Numbered from the stretch's first letter, positions 46,835-56,518 are shown. The stretch: DNA of 64,000 nt from Microglena sp. YARC (GCA_022414725.1 CM039464.1:39729945-39793944), one strand, 5' to 3'. The notes: generated by a model not told the origin, from the sequence alone. Numbers and translations: made by a program.

Positions 46835-49035
46835 GACATGGGCCTCCGAATGCTAGTGACTTCAAGCAACTGGGCTGTCTTGACTTCCGCAAGGGTGAGT
46901 GTCGACCAGAATGCTCCGCACATATGCCTGCATTCGCCGTGAAACCTCAACCAGTGAGCGTGCGTAGCCGTAACATAGAAGTCTGGTCCACCAACAACGA
47001 CTTCGATGTTCATTGGCACTTGGCGCTCCTTGGTCCATTCGTCCATGACTACGCATCCCAAATCCTTCCCATACGATTGGAGTTTAACTTCCACTGTACT
47101 GTCATTGTAGACCCTGCGGAAGACAAATAGGTTGGTAAAGTAAATGATTGAGATTCAGATTCAGATTCAAAATCAGATTCAGATATAGAGAAAAACCAAA
47201 CTCAGAATACCCATAGTCCTCCCGATCATAATCGGGAGCATTGTCAAACCCAACGAGCAAATGATTGAGAAAACCAAATTCGGAATACACACAGTCCTCC
47301 CAATCATAATCGGGAGCATTGTCAAACCCAACGAGCGAATGATTGAGAAAACCAAATTCGGAATACACACAGTCCTCCCGAGCATAATCGGGAGCACTGA
47401 CAAACCCAACGTGCGAATGATTCAGAAAACATGTACCTCGGCATTTTTATTTTTATTTTTTACTCGGCATACCCATAGTCCTCCCGATCATAATCGGGAG
47501 CATTGTCAGACCCAACGAACGAATGATTGAGAATAACCAAACTCAGAATACCCACAGTCCTCCCGATCATAATCGGGAGCATTGTCAAACCCAACGAGCT
47601 AATGATTCAGAAAACATATAAACGGCATTTTTTTTTTTTTTTTTTTTTTTTGTACTCGGCATACCCATAGTCCTTCCGATCATAATCGGGAGCATTATCA
47701 AACCCAACGAGCAAATGATTGAGAAAAATCAAACTCAGAATAACCACAGTCCTCCCGATCATAACCGGGAACATTGACAAACCCAACGAGCGAATGATTG
47801 AGAAAACCAAATTCGGAATACACAGAGTCCTCCCGATCATAATCGGGAGCATTGTCAAACCCAACGAGCGAATGATTGAGAAAATCAAATTCGGAATACA
47901 CACAGTCCTCCCGATCATAATCGGGAGCACTTACAAACCTAACGAGCGAATGATTCAGAAACATGTACTCGGCATTTTTTTTTTTTTTTTTTTTTTGACT
48001 CGGCATACCCATAGTCCTCCCTATCATAATCGGGAGCATTGTCAAACCCAACGAACGAATGATTGAGAAAAACCAAACTCAGAATACCCACAGTCCTCCT
48101 GATCATAATCGGGAGCATTGACAAACCCAACGAGCGAATGATTGACAAAACCAAATTCGGAATACACAGAGTCCTCCCGATCATACTTGGGAGCATTGAC
48201 AAACCCAACGAGCGAATGATTGAGAAAACGAAATTCGGAATACACAGAGTCCTCCCGATCATAATCGGGAGCATTGTCAAACCCAACGAGCGAATGATTG
48301 AGAAAACCAAATTCGGAATACACACAGTCCTCCCGATCATAATCGGGAGCACTTACAAAACTAACGAGCGAATGATTCAGAAAACATGTACTCGGCATTT
48401 TTTTTTTTTTTTTTTTTTTTGACTCGGCATACCCAAAGTCTTCCCTATCATAATCGGGAGCATTGTCAAACCCAACGAACGAATGATTGAGAAAAACCAA
48501 ACTCAGAATACCCACAGTCCTCCCGATCATAATCAGGAGCAGTGACAAACCCAACGAGCGAATGATTAAGAAAACCAAATTTGGAATACACAGAGTCCTC
48601 CCGATCATAATTGGGAGCATTGTCAAACCCAACGAGCGAATGATTGAGAAAACTAAATTCGGAATACACACAGTCCTCCCGATCATAATCGGGAGCACTG
48701 ACAAACCCAACGTGCGAATGATTGAGAAAACATGTACTCGGCATTTTTTTTTTTTTTTTTTTTTTGTACTCGGCATACCCATAGTCCTCCCTATCATAAT
48801 CGGGATCATTGTCAAACCCAACGAACGAATGATTGACAAAAATCAAACTCAGATTACCCACAGTCCTCTTGATCATAATCGGGAGCATTGTCAAACCCAA
48901 CGAGCAAATGATTGAGAAAAACCAAACTCAGAATACCCACAGTCCTCCCGATCATAATCGGGAGCATTGTCAAACCCAACGCGCGAATGATTGAGAAAAC
49001 CAAACTCGGAATACACACAGTCCTCCCGATCATAA
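46835..49035 (-). repeat. Hairpin repeat array, right arm of palindrome
   Basis: The inverted counterpart of the left arm. It starts with the inverted copy of the exon-like stretch (47,094-46,838, VKLQSYGKDLGC) and continues with about 22 hairpin units. Poly(T) tracts at about 47,631, 47,976, 48,399 and 48,745 mirror the poly(A) tracts of the left arm. Confidence 0.85.
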
Positions 49036-49065
49036 AAAAATCAATCCTAAAACCTGTCAAATAAA

Positions 49066-50320
49066 ACTTGATCCACCGAATGCCTCGACGGAACAGGCAA
49101 AAGGGCTAAATTCTTCTGGGCTGTGACATTTCATCAGTCATGCTATGCAAGTCAAGCAGGCCTCAACTACACATCTTTGCTTTACCTATTGCAGTACTGG
49201 GCCACTAAAACAAACCTAGTAAATAGGTAGGTGGCCGAGGTGGGCAAGAACACAGTATAATAGAAGAACTGCAGGTGTACATGATCCATATGTCAGTGTC
49301 ATGTAAAGTACCAATCACAACATAAACACCCAACCACACTCCCGGCAAAGATTAACCAATAAACAAGGCAACCTGTTGGCAAGCAGTAACTTGGTCAACA
49401 CAGGCACAAGGCAGCTAAGTCTGGGCTACAATTGCAGTCTACCACTACAATGCAATTCATAACCAAACCAGACGCTATGGAAATCTTGGAACGGTAGCTA
49501 AGGATGCATGCCATATGGGTATGCAGTACTGTCCGCCATTACTCTGACGCAGGTGCAAGCGGGTAACCATCATGCAGGTAGGCAGGCCTCAGGAAGGTGC
49601 AGGCGGGTGCAGAGCTGTTCGCCAGTACTCAGGCGCAGGTGCTGGCCCGGCGCGTGTCCTGGTCTGGTCTGGCAGGTGCAAGGCGGGTAACCGCCATGCA
49701 GGTAGGCAGACCTATCCAGTGCTCCGAGCGCCAGTGCTCCTGGCTATCTGCCCAGCATCCACCAGAGAAGGTGCTAGGCAGGACAGTGACAGTGAAATGC
49801 ATTGCGCAAAGGGTGCGATAATTAGAAGCAACTCGGGGGTTATTCACAACCACCCGGTGCTAATGCAGATGCGCAGCAAGGCGATGCAGAAAGCTAAAGG
49901 CAAAGCAGCAGATCATGAGAACAGAGCTGAAGTGAATTCCCATAGCAGTGAAATGCATTGCGCAAAAGGTGCGAGAATTAGGTGCAACTCGGGACCATGC
50001 AGGGCCACCCGGTGCTAATGCGGATGCGCAGCAAAGCAATGCAGGATGCGAAAGGCAATTTGCGCAAGGCATGAAAGGAGGTGAAAGCGCAAGGCATGAA
50101 AAGAGGTGAAAGCGCAAGGCATGAAGCAGAGCCTTACCGACGTATCAAAACAGTCTTTCATGCATGCGCAGCAAGGGGGGGCCCGGCAAGGGGGGTCAAT
50201 CAATGCACATCAAGGGGTCATGCAAAGGGGTCAAGCTGCCAGGTCATGCAAAGGGGTCAAGCTGCCAGAGAAGGTGCTGGGCATGGCAATCAATGCACAG
50301 CAAGGAGTCATGCAAAGGGG
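49066..50320. other. Transposon interior, no supported gene
   Basis: The stretch holds short direct repeats (for example GCAAGGCATGAAAGGAGGTG twice near 50,065-50,105 and GATGCGCAGCAA units) and frames without recognisable domains. It could hold the promoter or a 5' untranslated part, but nothing shows this. Confidence 0.4.
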
Positions 50321-50329
50321 TCAAGCTGC

Positions 50330-50450
50330 CAATCCATTGAGAAGGACACCAAGGCAGAGGCTGTGCAATCGGATGGAGACAATGTAGACATTGCTAAGGA
50401 GGAGGAGATGGAGGAGGAGGAAGATGGGGATGGGGGCATGGAGGAGGAGA
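50330..50450 (+). repeat. Inverted duplicate of acidic 3' exon
   Basis: The plus strand reads SIEKDTKAEAVQSDGDN and then an acidic Glu tract, nearly the same as the end of the minus-strand gene at 41,770-41,880. The last coding part is therefore present at both ends of the transposon in opposite orientation. Confidence 0.75.
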
Positions 50451-50759
50451 TTCTAGTGCAGCGATTGTACAGGCGCTGTTGTTACCCAACAAGTTATCAT
50501 TGGCCCTCTTTCTACAACGTGATAGCCTGTCATAAGTACTAAGTTGTACTTTCGAACTGTTGAGTTGTGAGTTGTGAGATAAATAATTATGAGCAATGCG
50601 TTCAAGACTTTGTAAACAGCTTTCACCTTCCTCTTGACTGTCCTCTACAATTGATTTTGTATTGGAATACTTCGAAGGAACTTTCTCTCTCTCCAAACGA
50701 GCAAATCAATGTTACAATTGAAATTGAAGGAAATAGTCTCTTTCTCCAGAATGCAACAA

Positions 50760-50935
50760 AACAATCTTACATAATAAATTGTAAGATATTTTCGTAAAAT
50801 ACACCAAAAAAGCAAAATCGATCAATTTGCGAAAACGATCTTACAAAATAAATTGTAAGATATTTTCGTAAAATACACCAAAAAAGCAAAACCAATTAAT
50901 TTGCGAAAACGATCTTACAATATTTATCGTACGAT
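50760..50935. repeat. Subterminal palindromes and 76-bp duplication, right
   Basis: Three CTTAC...GTAAG type palindromes at about 50,763, 50,840 and 50,913; the first two are parts of a tandem duplication with the unit GATATTTTCGTAAAATACAC and following bases. They match those at the left end. Confidence 0.6.
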
Positions 50936-50978
50936 TTCAGTAAAATAAAAAATCCGTTCGGAAGCAGGAACGCCCATT

Positions 50979-51163
50979 ACAACAGAGCGTCCGCCAATAA
51001 CTATTATATCCAAGCTCAATTCAGGGAATACAGATGTTTCCAAAGTAGACAATCGGTTAAGGTAGTTGGAGATAGAGCTCTCACTAACACCATCTGATAA
51101 TGCGAAGGAACGGAACTCGGACCGTAGATCACCGTCAGTCTTGGAATTATAAGGATTCTTCAT
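50979..51163 (-). pseudogene. Tyrosine recombinase, N-terminal part
   Basis: The minus-strand ATG at 51,163 (MKNPYNSKTDGDLRSEF) begins a helical segment with SESSISNYLNRLSTLE, the pattern of the SAM-like core-binding domain of tyrosine recombinases. The gene runs into the 9.6 kb transposon at 50,978. If the transposon and one ACAA are disregarded, this frame is in register with the catalytic half that begins at 41,335. Confidence 0.65.
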
Positions 51164-51231
51164 CTTACAATTTGTTTGTTTTTATTTTGTATGTTGGACG
51201 AGTCAATTCTTTACACACAATCCATTCAAAA

Positions 51232-51870
51232 TTAATCAACATTGTTCACGACGATGGGGGAGGTGACATCGCACGCAATGTCATTGCACGCAATGTCATC
51301 GCATCCGCTATCGATCAATGAAAACATGCCCTTCACGACCATCTGCAACTTCTCCGTGTCTGTCGCATTAGGACATGTAACGTCTTCAATAACGCCCTTC
51401 AAAACATTGATCACACTACGCAAAACTTGGTTCCGAGCAGTCATAATCTCCAAAGAGTTACCGATAGAAACCGCAGTCGCGTCTTCAACCATGTCCACGT
51501 CGCGACTCCCTGTTTCAATGCCAGAAGATGACGAAGAAGCCCCTGCACGCTTCTCAACCAACCACAACTTGCGGAGACGCTTCCACTCCCGACGAACCAT
51601 TTCAGCAAGTTCGTCGCACTCCGATTCACCAATATCTGCACGCGCATCCACAGAACGCTCCAGAAGGAACAAAAGAGCCGTCTTAGGCTTAGTGTTGTCC
51701 ATGGAGGTGAGACGAATCCATTCGGTAACGTCGTTCTTCACAAGCGTCAGGTAGGAACGAAGGGTAGTCTCTTCACGGTCCAGGTTCAGAGAACGCAGCA
51801 AACGGGAATGTGCGATCTCATACTCGCGGTTCTTTGTAGACAACAACTCTGAAACGGTGGTCAGGTTCAT
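51232..51870 (-). CDS. Hypothetical 212-aa helical protein
   Basis: ATG 51,870 starts an intact frame of 212 codons. The product is charged and helical (residues 1-120), with a Ser-rich linker (GASSSSSG) and a C-terminal helical part. The last 20 residues include a short repeat, CNDIACDD-like, encoded by tandem ATGTCATTGCACGCA units. No membrane segment and no family recognised. The gene lies between the recombinase fragment and the Fanzor transposon. Confidence 0.6.
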   Translation of the reverse strand: MNLTTVSELLSTKNREYEIAHSRLLRSLNLDREETTLRSYLTLVKNDVTEWIRLTSMDNTKPKTALLFLLERSVDARADIGESECDELAEMVRREWKRLRKLWLVEKRAGASSSSSGIETGSRDVDMVEDATAVSIGNSLEIMTARNQVLRSVINVLKGVIEDVTCPNATDTEKLQMVVKGMFSLIDSGCDDIACNDIACDVTSPIVVNNVD

Positions 51871-51986
51871 TTTAACGTAATCAAAGGATGCGATCGTATC
51901 CTATTTGTATTTTTGTTGTCGAAGATTCTTTATACCGTCAACTGTCGGCGGAACAGTAAAATGAAACATATATCAGATGGAAATAA

Positions 51987-52894
51987 ATGTACGACATCGC
52001 TGTCAGAAAATTGGCGTTAAGAATGGTCGCTGACTTGGGTGTGTTAAAAACTTCTGTGTTTACGAACATCAGTCGTTCTACTCTGTGGAGGTGGAAACGC
52101 TTTGGTGTAAATCGAAAACGACGTGAATTTGTAAGCAAACTTTTTGAGACGAACAAAGATTTGTTGAAATTGTTTTTATTGTCAACTCAATGCACAACCT
52201 CAAGAGGTGTTGTTGCATTTTCAAAAGTACTCACAATTTACGATTATCAACTAAAACAGTGTATCGTTTCATAAAACTCATTGGTTTTACAAGAAAAAGG
52301 AGCAAACTCCGTGGACAGTGTAAAGGGGACTTAGTTCCACTTGTCACTGAATTTTGTAGTAGATACAAGGATACAATCAATGCTGCGAAAATTTTAGTAT
52401 CAGTTGACGAATGTGGGTTTAGTGAGCGTCTCAAGCCACATTATGGGTATTCCCCTGTAGGAAAACCTGTTATCGTTAAAACTACTGGTGGGTGGGTACA
52501 CCATAGTTTGTTGATGGCAGTTTTTTCAGATGGTAGGAAGGAGTTCGTTGTGAAGAAAGGATTTGTGAAGAAGACGGACTTCGCTGCATTTATTGACTCA
52601 TTGAGTTTGTGCAATAATTCAGTAGTAATAATGGACAACGCCAGTATCCATAAGAACTTGGTCCTCAGAAGCCCCGTAAATATTTGTTACACTCCTCCTT
52701 ACAGTCCAGAATTCAATGCTATTGAGCTGTGCTTCGCTAAGGTGAAGAAGGACTTTCGTCGATTGAACTATATACCAAACGATACAAAGACGCACGTGTC
52801 TGATATGATTTCCTTAGCATTCAGCAACCTCACTGATAAAATCATTATGGGTTGTTTTGACCACGTATGGAACACGTATGTGATGTTTGTATAA
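51987..52894 (+). pseudogene. IS630/Tc1-type DDE transposase, frameshifted
   Basis: The first frame (51,987 to about 52,226) has a helix-turn-helix (SVFTNISRSTLWRWKRFG); the second (about 52,226-52,894) has the DDE core. Catalytic residues: Asp in VDECGF (52,406), Asp in IMDNASIH (52,634) and Glu in SPEFNAIE (52,724). The last two are 29 residues apart, shorter than the 34 usual for this family, so a small deletion is possible. The frame switch is at TTTTCAAAA (52,218-52,226); the remnant at 27,738 has one more T there. It acts by cut-and-paste at TA. As assembled it would need a -1 shift or the lost base to be made whole. Confidence 0.85.
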
Positions 52895-55302
52895 AGAGTT
52901 CTGTGATGTACAAATTATGTAAGATGGCAACGAAACCTCCGACAGTCGCGAAATTGAAGGAGCTACTAAAATTGGCCGAAGTAGCATACTCCTCAAAGGA
53001 CAAGAAGGACGATATTGTCCGTTTATGCGAAGACAATGGTCTCATTGCCAGACCCCCTCCAGAGTACAAGACGGTGGAAAAGATGTGCGTCGTGAAATGC
53101 GCCCTGAAGAAGGCAATGAGTCTTGACGATGAAGAATTCGGTAAGTTCAGGGGGCATGTGGATCAGCTCGTCAATGTGGTGAGCCGCATGTTACGGCGTT
53201 CCAGTCTTGTGCTGACTTTCCATGTCACGAGGCTCATGGAGGGCGACCTGCCGATTCCTAATATGTACGATATGAAGGATACCTACTGGAAGGATTGGCT
53301 AAGGATCGGAGTTGACGGCGTCTTTCCAGATGAAGAGAGTATAATATCATACGAAGCCGTGAAAGACGTAATCGGAAAGGTGCTTGGTAGCGATGACCCT
53401 GACTACATCAACTCCTACCCTATCTATTTCGACCAGGTTTTGAACTATGCCGGTCACACATTGAGCACTGTCGTGTCGAACAACGCATGGGTTCCTTTGG
53501 TACCTCGTCTGACCCGCCTCACTAAGGCTACTTTGAAGGCACTGGGAGCTCCGAAGACCATCCGTGTGTACGACGTGATGAGGGTCATCCAACAAGAAAT
53601 ACAGGAGATGGAATCTTGGCCAGAGTCTGTTCAGGAGTACGTCCGTGAAGTTCGAGTCAGGCTGAAAGTTCCAGATGGAAGTCGACTTTATGATGACTAT
53701 GGCAAAGACATGGACTTCCCGACCATGGTCCGGTTCAATTATTGGATGCAGACACGGTTGGAGGCTATGGGTGCACGTCGTATCCGGTTGATGCCCATCT
53801 TCAATGTCCAACGGGCGCATGTCCGCCTTGACATGAAGACCCTCGTGAACCTGTTCAGGCACGTGTTCCCCAAAGACCCAAACATCGTCGAGCTTTCAAA
53901 GTGGGAAAATGTAAAGGATCCCGACCGCTTCATGTTGCCTCTGAAGCCTGCAGTTAAGAAGAAAAAATCATGTGGTCCTGGTGAATGGGAGGCATACAAG
54001 TTGGCCCAACAGAAGTACGATGCTGACGTTAAGGATATCAAGGCTACTGACGAGTACAGACATGCAAAGGGTAGGTATGACACGCTCGTGAACGCCCGAA
54101 AAACAGTCGCAGGTTCCTTCTTCAAGAAACCACCTGTCAAGACGCGGTGGGTGTTCGATTGTAGCATCTGTACTGACGGATTCTCATTGAGCATGAAGTA
54201 CAGCAAGACAGTACAGGTTCGTGTGTCCGATCTGAAGAAGACCAGTAAGAGGTCTCGTGACGAGGAAGGTATGAGCGTCGCAGAACAGTATGACCATAAA
54301 CTCAAAACGACATTGCCCGATATGGGTATCGTCGTTCTGGGTGTGGATCCTGGTAGGAGCAACATCGCTACAGTCACGTATCTGGCAGACGACAAAAGCA
54401 AGACATGGAAGCTTACACGCGGAGCTTTTTATCACAAGTCTGGTATCAAGAAGCAGAAACGGCAGCAGGAAAAACGTTTTACTGACATGATTCCTATGTG
54501 GGCGTCTCTGCGTGAAAATGGAGCAGCGTTGAGTACATCCAGGATGGACGACATCTCGGTTTACTTGTCAAATTACGCTACGTTTTCCGATGAGTGGTGG
54601 AGGCTGGCACTGCGTCGCAGAGAGTCCCGAGACAACCATCAGCGGTACATTGGCAAGCGCAAGGCCATGGACTCATTTTGGGCAGGGATCAAGCGCAACA
54701 TGATGATGGATCATCCTGACCTGAGGGTTCGCGTAGCATATGGTTCTGCAATCACGAAGCTGAAGGCTACCGGACCAGGAGAGGTAGCTGTGCCTACGGG
54801 ATCTATGTTCGCTTCCTGCAAGCGCATCTTCAAAGAGGAGGTTCATGTGACAGATGAGTTCAAGACTACTCTCATGTCGTGGGAGACAGGTGCCAAGAAG
54901 GAATGTGTTTACAAGATTCCAAGTGTTTCTCTAAACGCTGAAGGTCAGATCAGTATCGGTGATGAGTGGTTGTTGTGTCACACTCTCTTGAAGAAGCCTC
55001 CCAAGGTAGCTGAGCGCGACCAGTCGGCGGTGAGGGTGTACTGCACACGTAAAAAAATCCAAGAAAAACACCGAAAGGGTGCCTTAGCCACCTCTCTTTT
55101 CGATGTCAACAAATCGATCAAGCAATACCCTGAGGTACGAGGACTGCGATTCTCTCCAGAAACCAGCACTTACTCGGACCGGGACCGCTCCTCTGCTCTC
55201 ACAATCACAAGGCTGCACTGCATGGAACTGTTGGGTCTAGGGAGACCGCTTCCATTTTCCCGGTGCAAGGTGCGTGTTGTTGACGGGCTACAACAAACAT
55301 GA
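52867..55302 (+). CDS. Fanzor RNA-guided nuclease (TnpB relative)
   Basis: The frame is intact for 811 codons; the start may be ATG 52,867, which overlaps the transposase end, or an inner ATG at 52,924 followed by a SAP-like N-terminus (KPPTVAKLKELLKLAE). The RuvC nuclease parts are in order: GVDPGRSNI (RuvC-I, Asp493), TDEFKTT (RuvC-II, Glu664) and SDRDRSSALTI (RuvC-III, Asp773), all numbered from 52,867. The zinc finger normally between II and III is not in CxxC form here. Length and order match Fanzor1-type proteins, which cut DNA with an RNA guide transcribed from the element's right end. All three acidic residues remain, so activity is possible, though RuvC-III departs from the usual NRDxNA. 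Confidence 0.8.
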   Translation: MEHVCDVCIKSSVMYKLCKMATKPPTVAKLKELLKLAEVAYSSKDKKDDIVRLCEDNGLIARPPPEYKTVEKMCVVKCALKKAMSLDDEEFGKFRGHVDQLVNVVSRMLRRSSLVLTFHVTRLMEGDLPIPNMYDMKDTYWKDWLRIGVDGVFPDEESIISYEAVKDVIGKVLGSDDPDYINSYPIYFDQVLNYAGHTLSTVVSNNAWVPLVPRLTRLTKATLKALGAPKTIRVYDVMRVIQQEIQEMESWPESVQEYVREVRVRLKVPDGSRLYDDYGKDMDFPTMVRFNYWMQTRLEAMGARRIRLMPIFNVQRAHVRLDMKTLVNLFRHVFPKDPNIVELSKWENVKDPDRFMLPLKPAVKKKKSCGPGEWEAYKLAQQKYDADVKDIKATDEYRHAKGRYDTLVNARKTVAGSFFKKPPVKTRWVFDCSICTDGFSLSMKYSKTVQVRVSDLKKTSKRSRDEEGMSVAEQYDHKLKTTLPDMGIVVLGVDPGRSNIATVTYLADDKSKTWKLTRGAFYHKSGIKKQKRQQEKRFTDMIPMWASLRENGAALSTSRMDDISVYLSNYATFSDEWWRLALRRRESRDNHQRYIGKRKAMDSFWAGIKRNMMMDHPDLRVRVAYGSAITKLKATGPGEVAVPTGSMFASCKRIFKEEVHVTDEFKTTLMSWETGAKKECVYKIPSVSLNAEGQISIGDEWLLCHTLLKKPPKVAERDQSAVRVYCTRKKIQEKHRKGALATSLFDVNKSIKQYPEVRGLRFSPETSTYSDRDRSSALTITRLHCMELLGLGRPLPFSRCKVRVVDGLQQT

Positions 55303-55404
55303 TGGTGTTCCACTGCCCCGTGTATTTCTACACCATAAGGCACACACTCCGGTGTGGCCGTACACTCCAGAAAGCGGTTTCATATATATGTTTCGTCGAG
55401 TGTA
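55300..55404 (+). ncRNA. Candidate Fanzor guide-RNA scaffold (right end)
   Basis: The 100 bp between the Fanzor stop and the right end are conserved in the deletion derivatives that have lost all protein genes. It can fold: GGTGT (55,310) with ACACC (55,331), and CACAC-TCCG-GTGTG (55,344-55,357), with changes between copies that keep a hairpin. In known Fanzor and TnpB systems the guide RNA spans the 3' end of the gene and the right end, with the guide taken from the flank. This assignment is inference from position and conservation. Confidence 0.45.
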
Positions 55405-55468
55405 TGTGGAGTGCGTCTGGAAAATCCACTTTTTTCCAACACGTGAAAGTAGTAAAACACCAAACAAT

Positions 55469-56512
55469 ATGTCAGCGATCCCCGCTACACACAACAGGCA
55501 GCTCTCCCTCGTGTACAACAGGTACTCCACAGATCTTATTGCGGAACTGCAGGAGTTCGACAAGACGGTCGGTCAAGAGGAATCAACTAACCATGCCTCA
55601 ACGGAAGAGGACGCAGCAATACGCAGAGCGGCCACAAACATGGATCAAGAGAAACTTAAGACCGTGCACGACTCCTTCGAGTTCTATCCTGGAATCAGTG
55701 CAGGTAGGGCCCTAGCTATCGCAACGTCCACACAAGACAAGAGCAAGGTGCGAGTGTACCTCACAGTCCTAGCAACACTGTGCCTCACATGGACTAAGAT
55801 TGATGACCCAACGAAGACACTAGATGGATAAGCACTCGTGAAAGTGGTCCTAGACAACATATCAAAAATCCAGCAAAAGACTAATGATGATGGTGATAAT
55901 AATGATAAAAATACCAATACTAAGACCCGCGCCAGTAATTTCATAGGTGACGACATAGACGACCTGGATGTACGAGAGATGCTCAAGAGATTAGCAAACG
56001 AAGTCGCAAAGGATGATGACGGCAATGATGATGGTACAGAAGGCATGGACGCGGTCTTCCAGGCGCTAATGGGCGGTAACAGCAAGATAGGGAAAATCGC
56101 AAAGGAAATCGCAAACGATATCGACATATCCAGTATTGCAGAATCGCTCTCAGGAGGAGATGGTGGTAACGGACAACTCGATATCTCAAAACGATTCGAA
56201 AACAATGGGCTCCTCGGAAACATAGTCAGCTCAGTTAGTTCAAAGATCCAACAACAAATGGCTAACGGAGACGCAGACTTGGTAGGCGAGGCGATGGGCA
56301 TCATGTCATCCTTCGGGAAATGTAACTCCTCCGCCAACGCAAACAAGAACAACAAGAGCAAGAGCAAGAATCTTGATAAATCGATTTCGACATCAACAAG
56401 AAAGAACAATCACAACAATGCCGGGAACGCCCCGATGATGCCACCAGGAATGGGTGATTTCATGGCCGAAATGTTCAAGTCACTCAACACCAACAACATG
56501 AAGAAGTATTGA
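55469..56512 (+). pseudogene. Hypothetical 347-codon protein with in-frame TAA
   Basis: ATG 55,469 starts a helical protein (residues 1-120), then TAA at 55,829-55,831 interrupts, and the same frame stays open to 56,512. The second part is Asp/Asn/Lys-rich with helical blocks and ends in MMPPGMGDFMAEMFKSL. A GTG at 55,838 could start it separately, but the shared frame and lack of a proper start favour one gene. A MITE lies 7 bases after the final stop. No family recognised. Confidence 0.6.
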
Positions 56513-56518
56513 CTTGAA

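Larger units (their letters stand above)
41336..50978. mobile_element. 9.6 kb transposon with 29-bp TIRs and DUF7869-like gene
   Basis: The ends are perfect 29-bp inverted repeats (41,336-41,364 and 50,950-50,978, starting AATGGGCGTTCCTG) flanked by ACAA. Inside are subterminal palindromes of the form CTTAC...GTAAG at both ends, a spliced minus-strand gene (41,710-44,165), an array of hairpin repeats arranged as a large palindrome (44,430-49,035), an inverted copy of the gene's acidic 3' exon (50,330-50,450), and about 1.2 kb without a gene. It sits inside a viral tyrosine recombinase gene. The spliced gene shows that it is adapted to a nuclear host. I cannot assign a known superfamily. Confidence 0.8.
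51940..55404 (+). mobile_element. IS630/Tc1-type transposon carrying Fanzor
   Basis: The left end reads ACTGTCGGCGGAACAGTAAA and the right end carries the reverse complement of the family's A-type end in degenerate form, ending about 55,404. Between them lie a DDE transposase and a Fanzor nuclease on the same strand with overlapping ends, then about 100 bp of conserved sequence before the right end. It is the only copy in the window with both genes and is the probable source of the deletion derivatives. Fanzors are known to ride in Tc1/mariner-like elements of eukaryotes and giant viruses. Confidence 0.87.

Noticed and set aside
44740..48915. Overlapping frames with HSLVGFDNAPDYDRED repeats
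   Set aside because: They are translations of the hairpin repeats in all frames, lie mostly in introns or non-coding DNA, and are broken by poly(A)/poly(T) tracts.
44430..49035. Possible CRISPR array from regular palindromic repeats
   Set aside because: The spacing is part of a 78-bp unit that repeats almost entirely, so there are no unique spacers, and no cas genes are present.
53347..54401. Minus-strand frames opposite the Fanzor gene
   Set aside because: They show no domains and lie against an intact gene with catalytic motifs.
55838..56512. Separate gene starting at GTG 55,838
   Set aside because: It shares the frame of the preceding part across a single TAA and lacks an ATG, so one interrupted gene is more likely.
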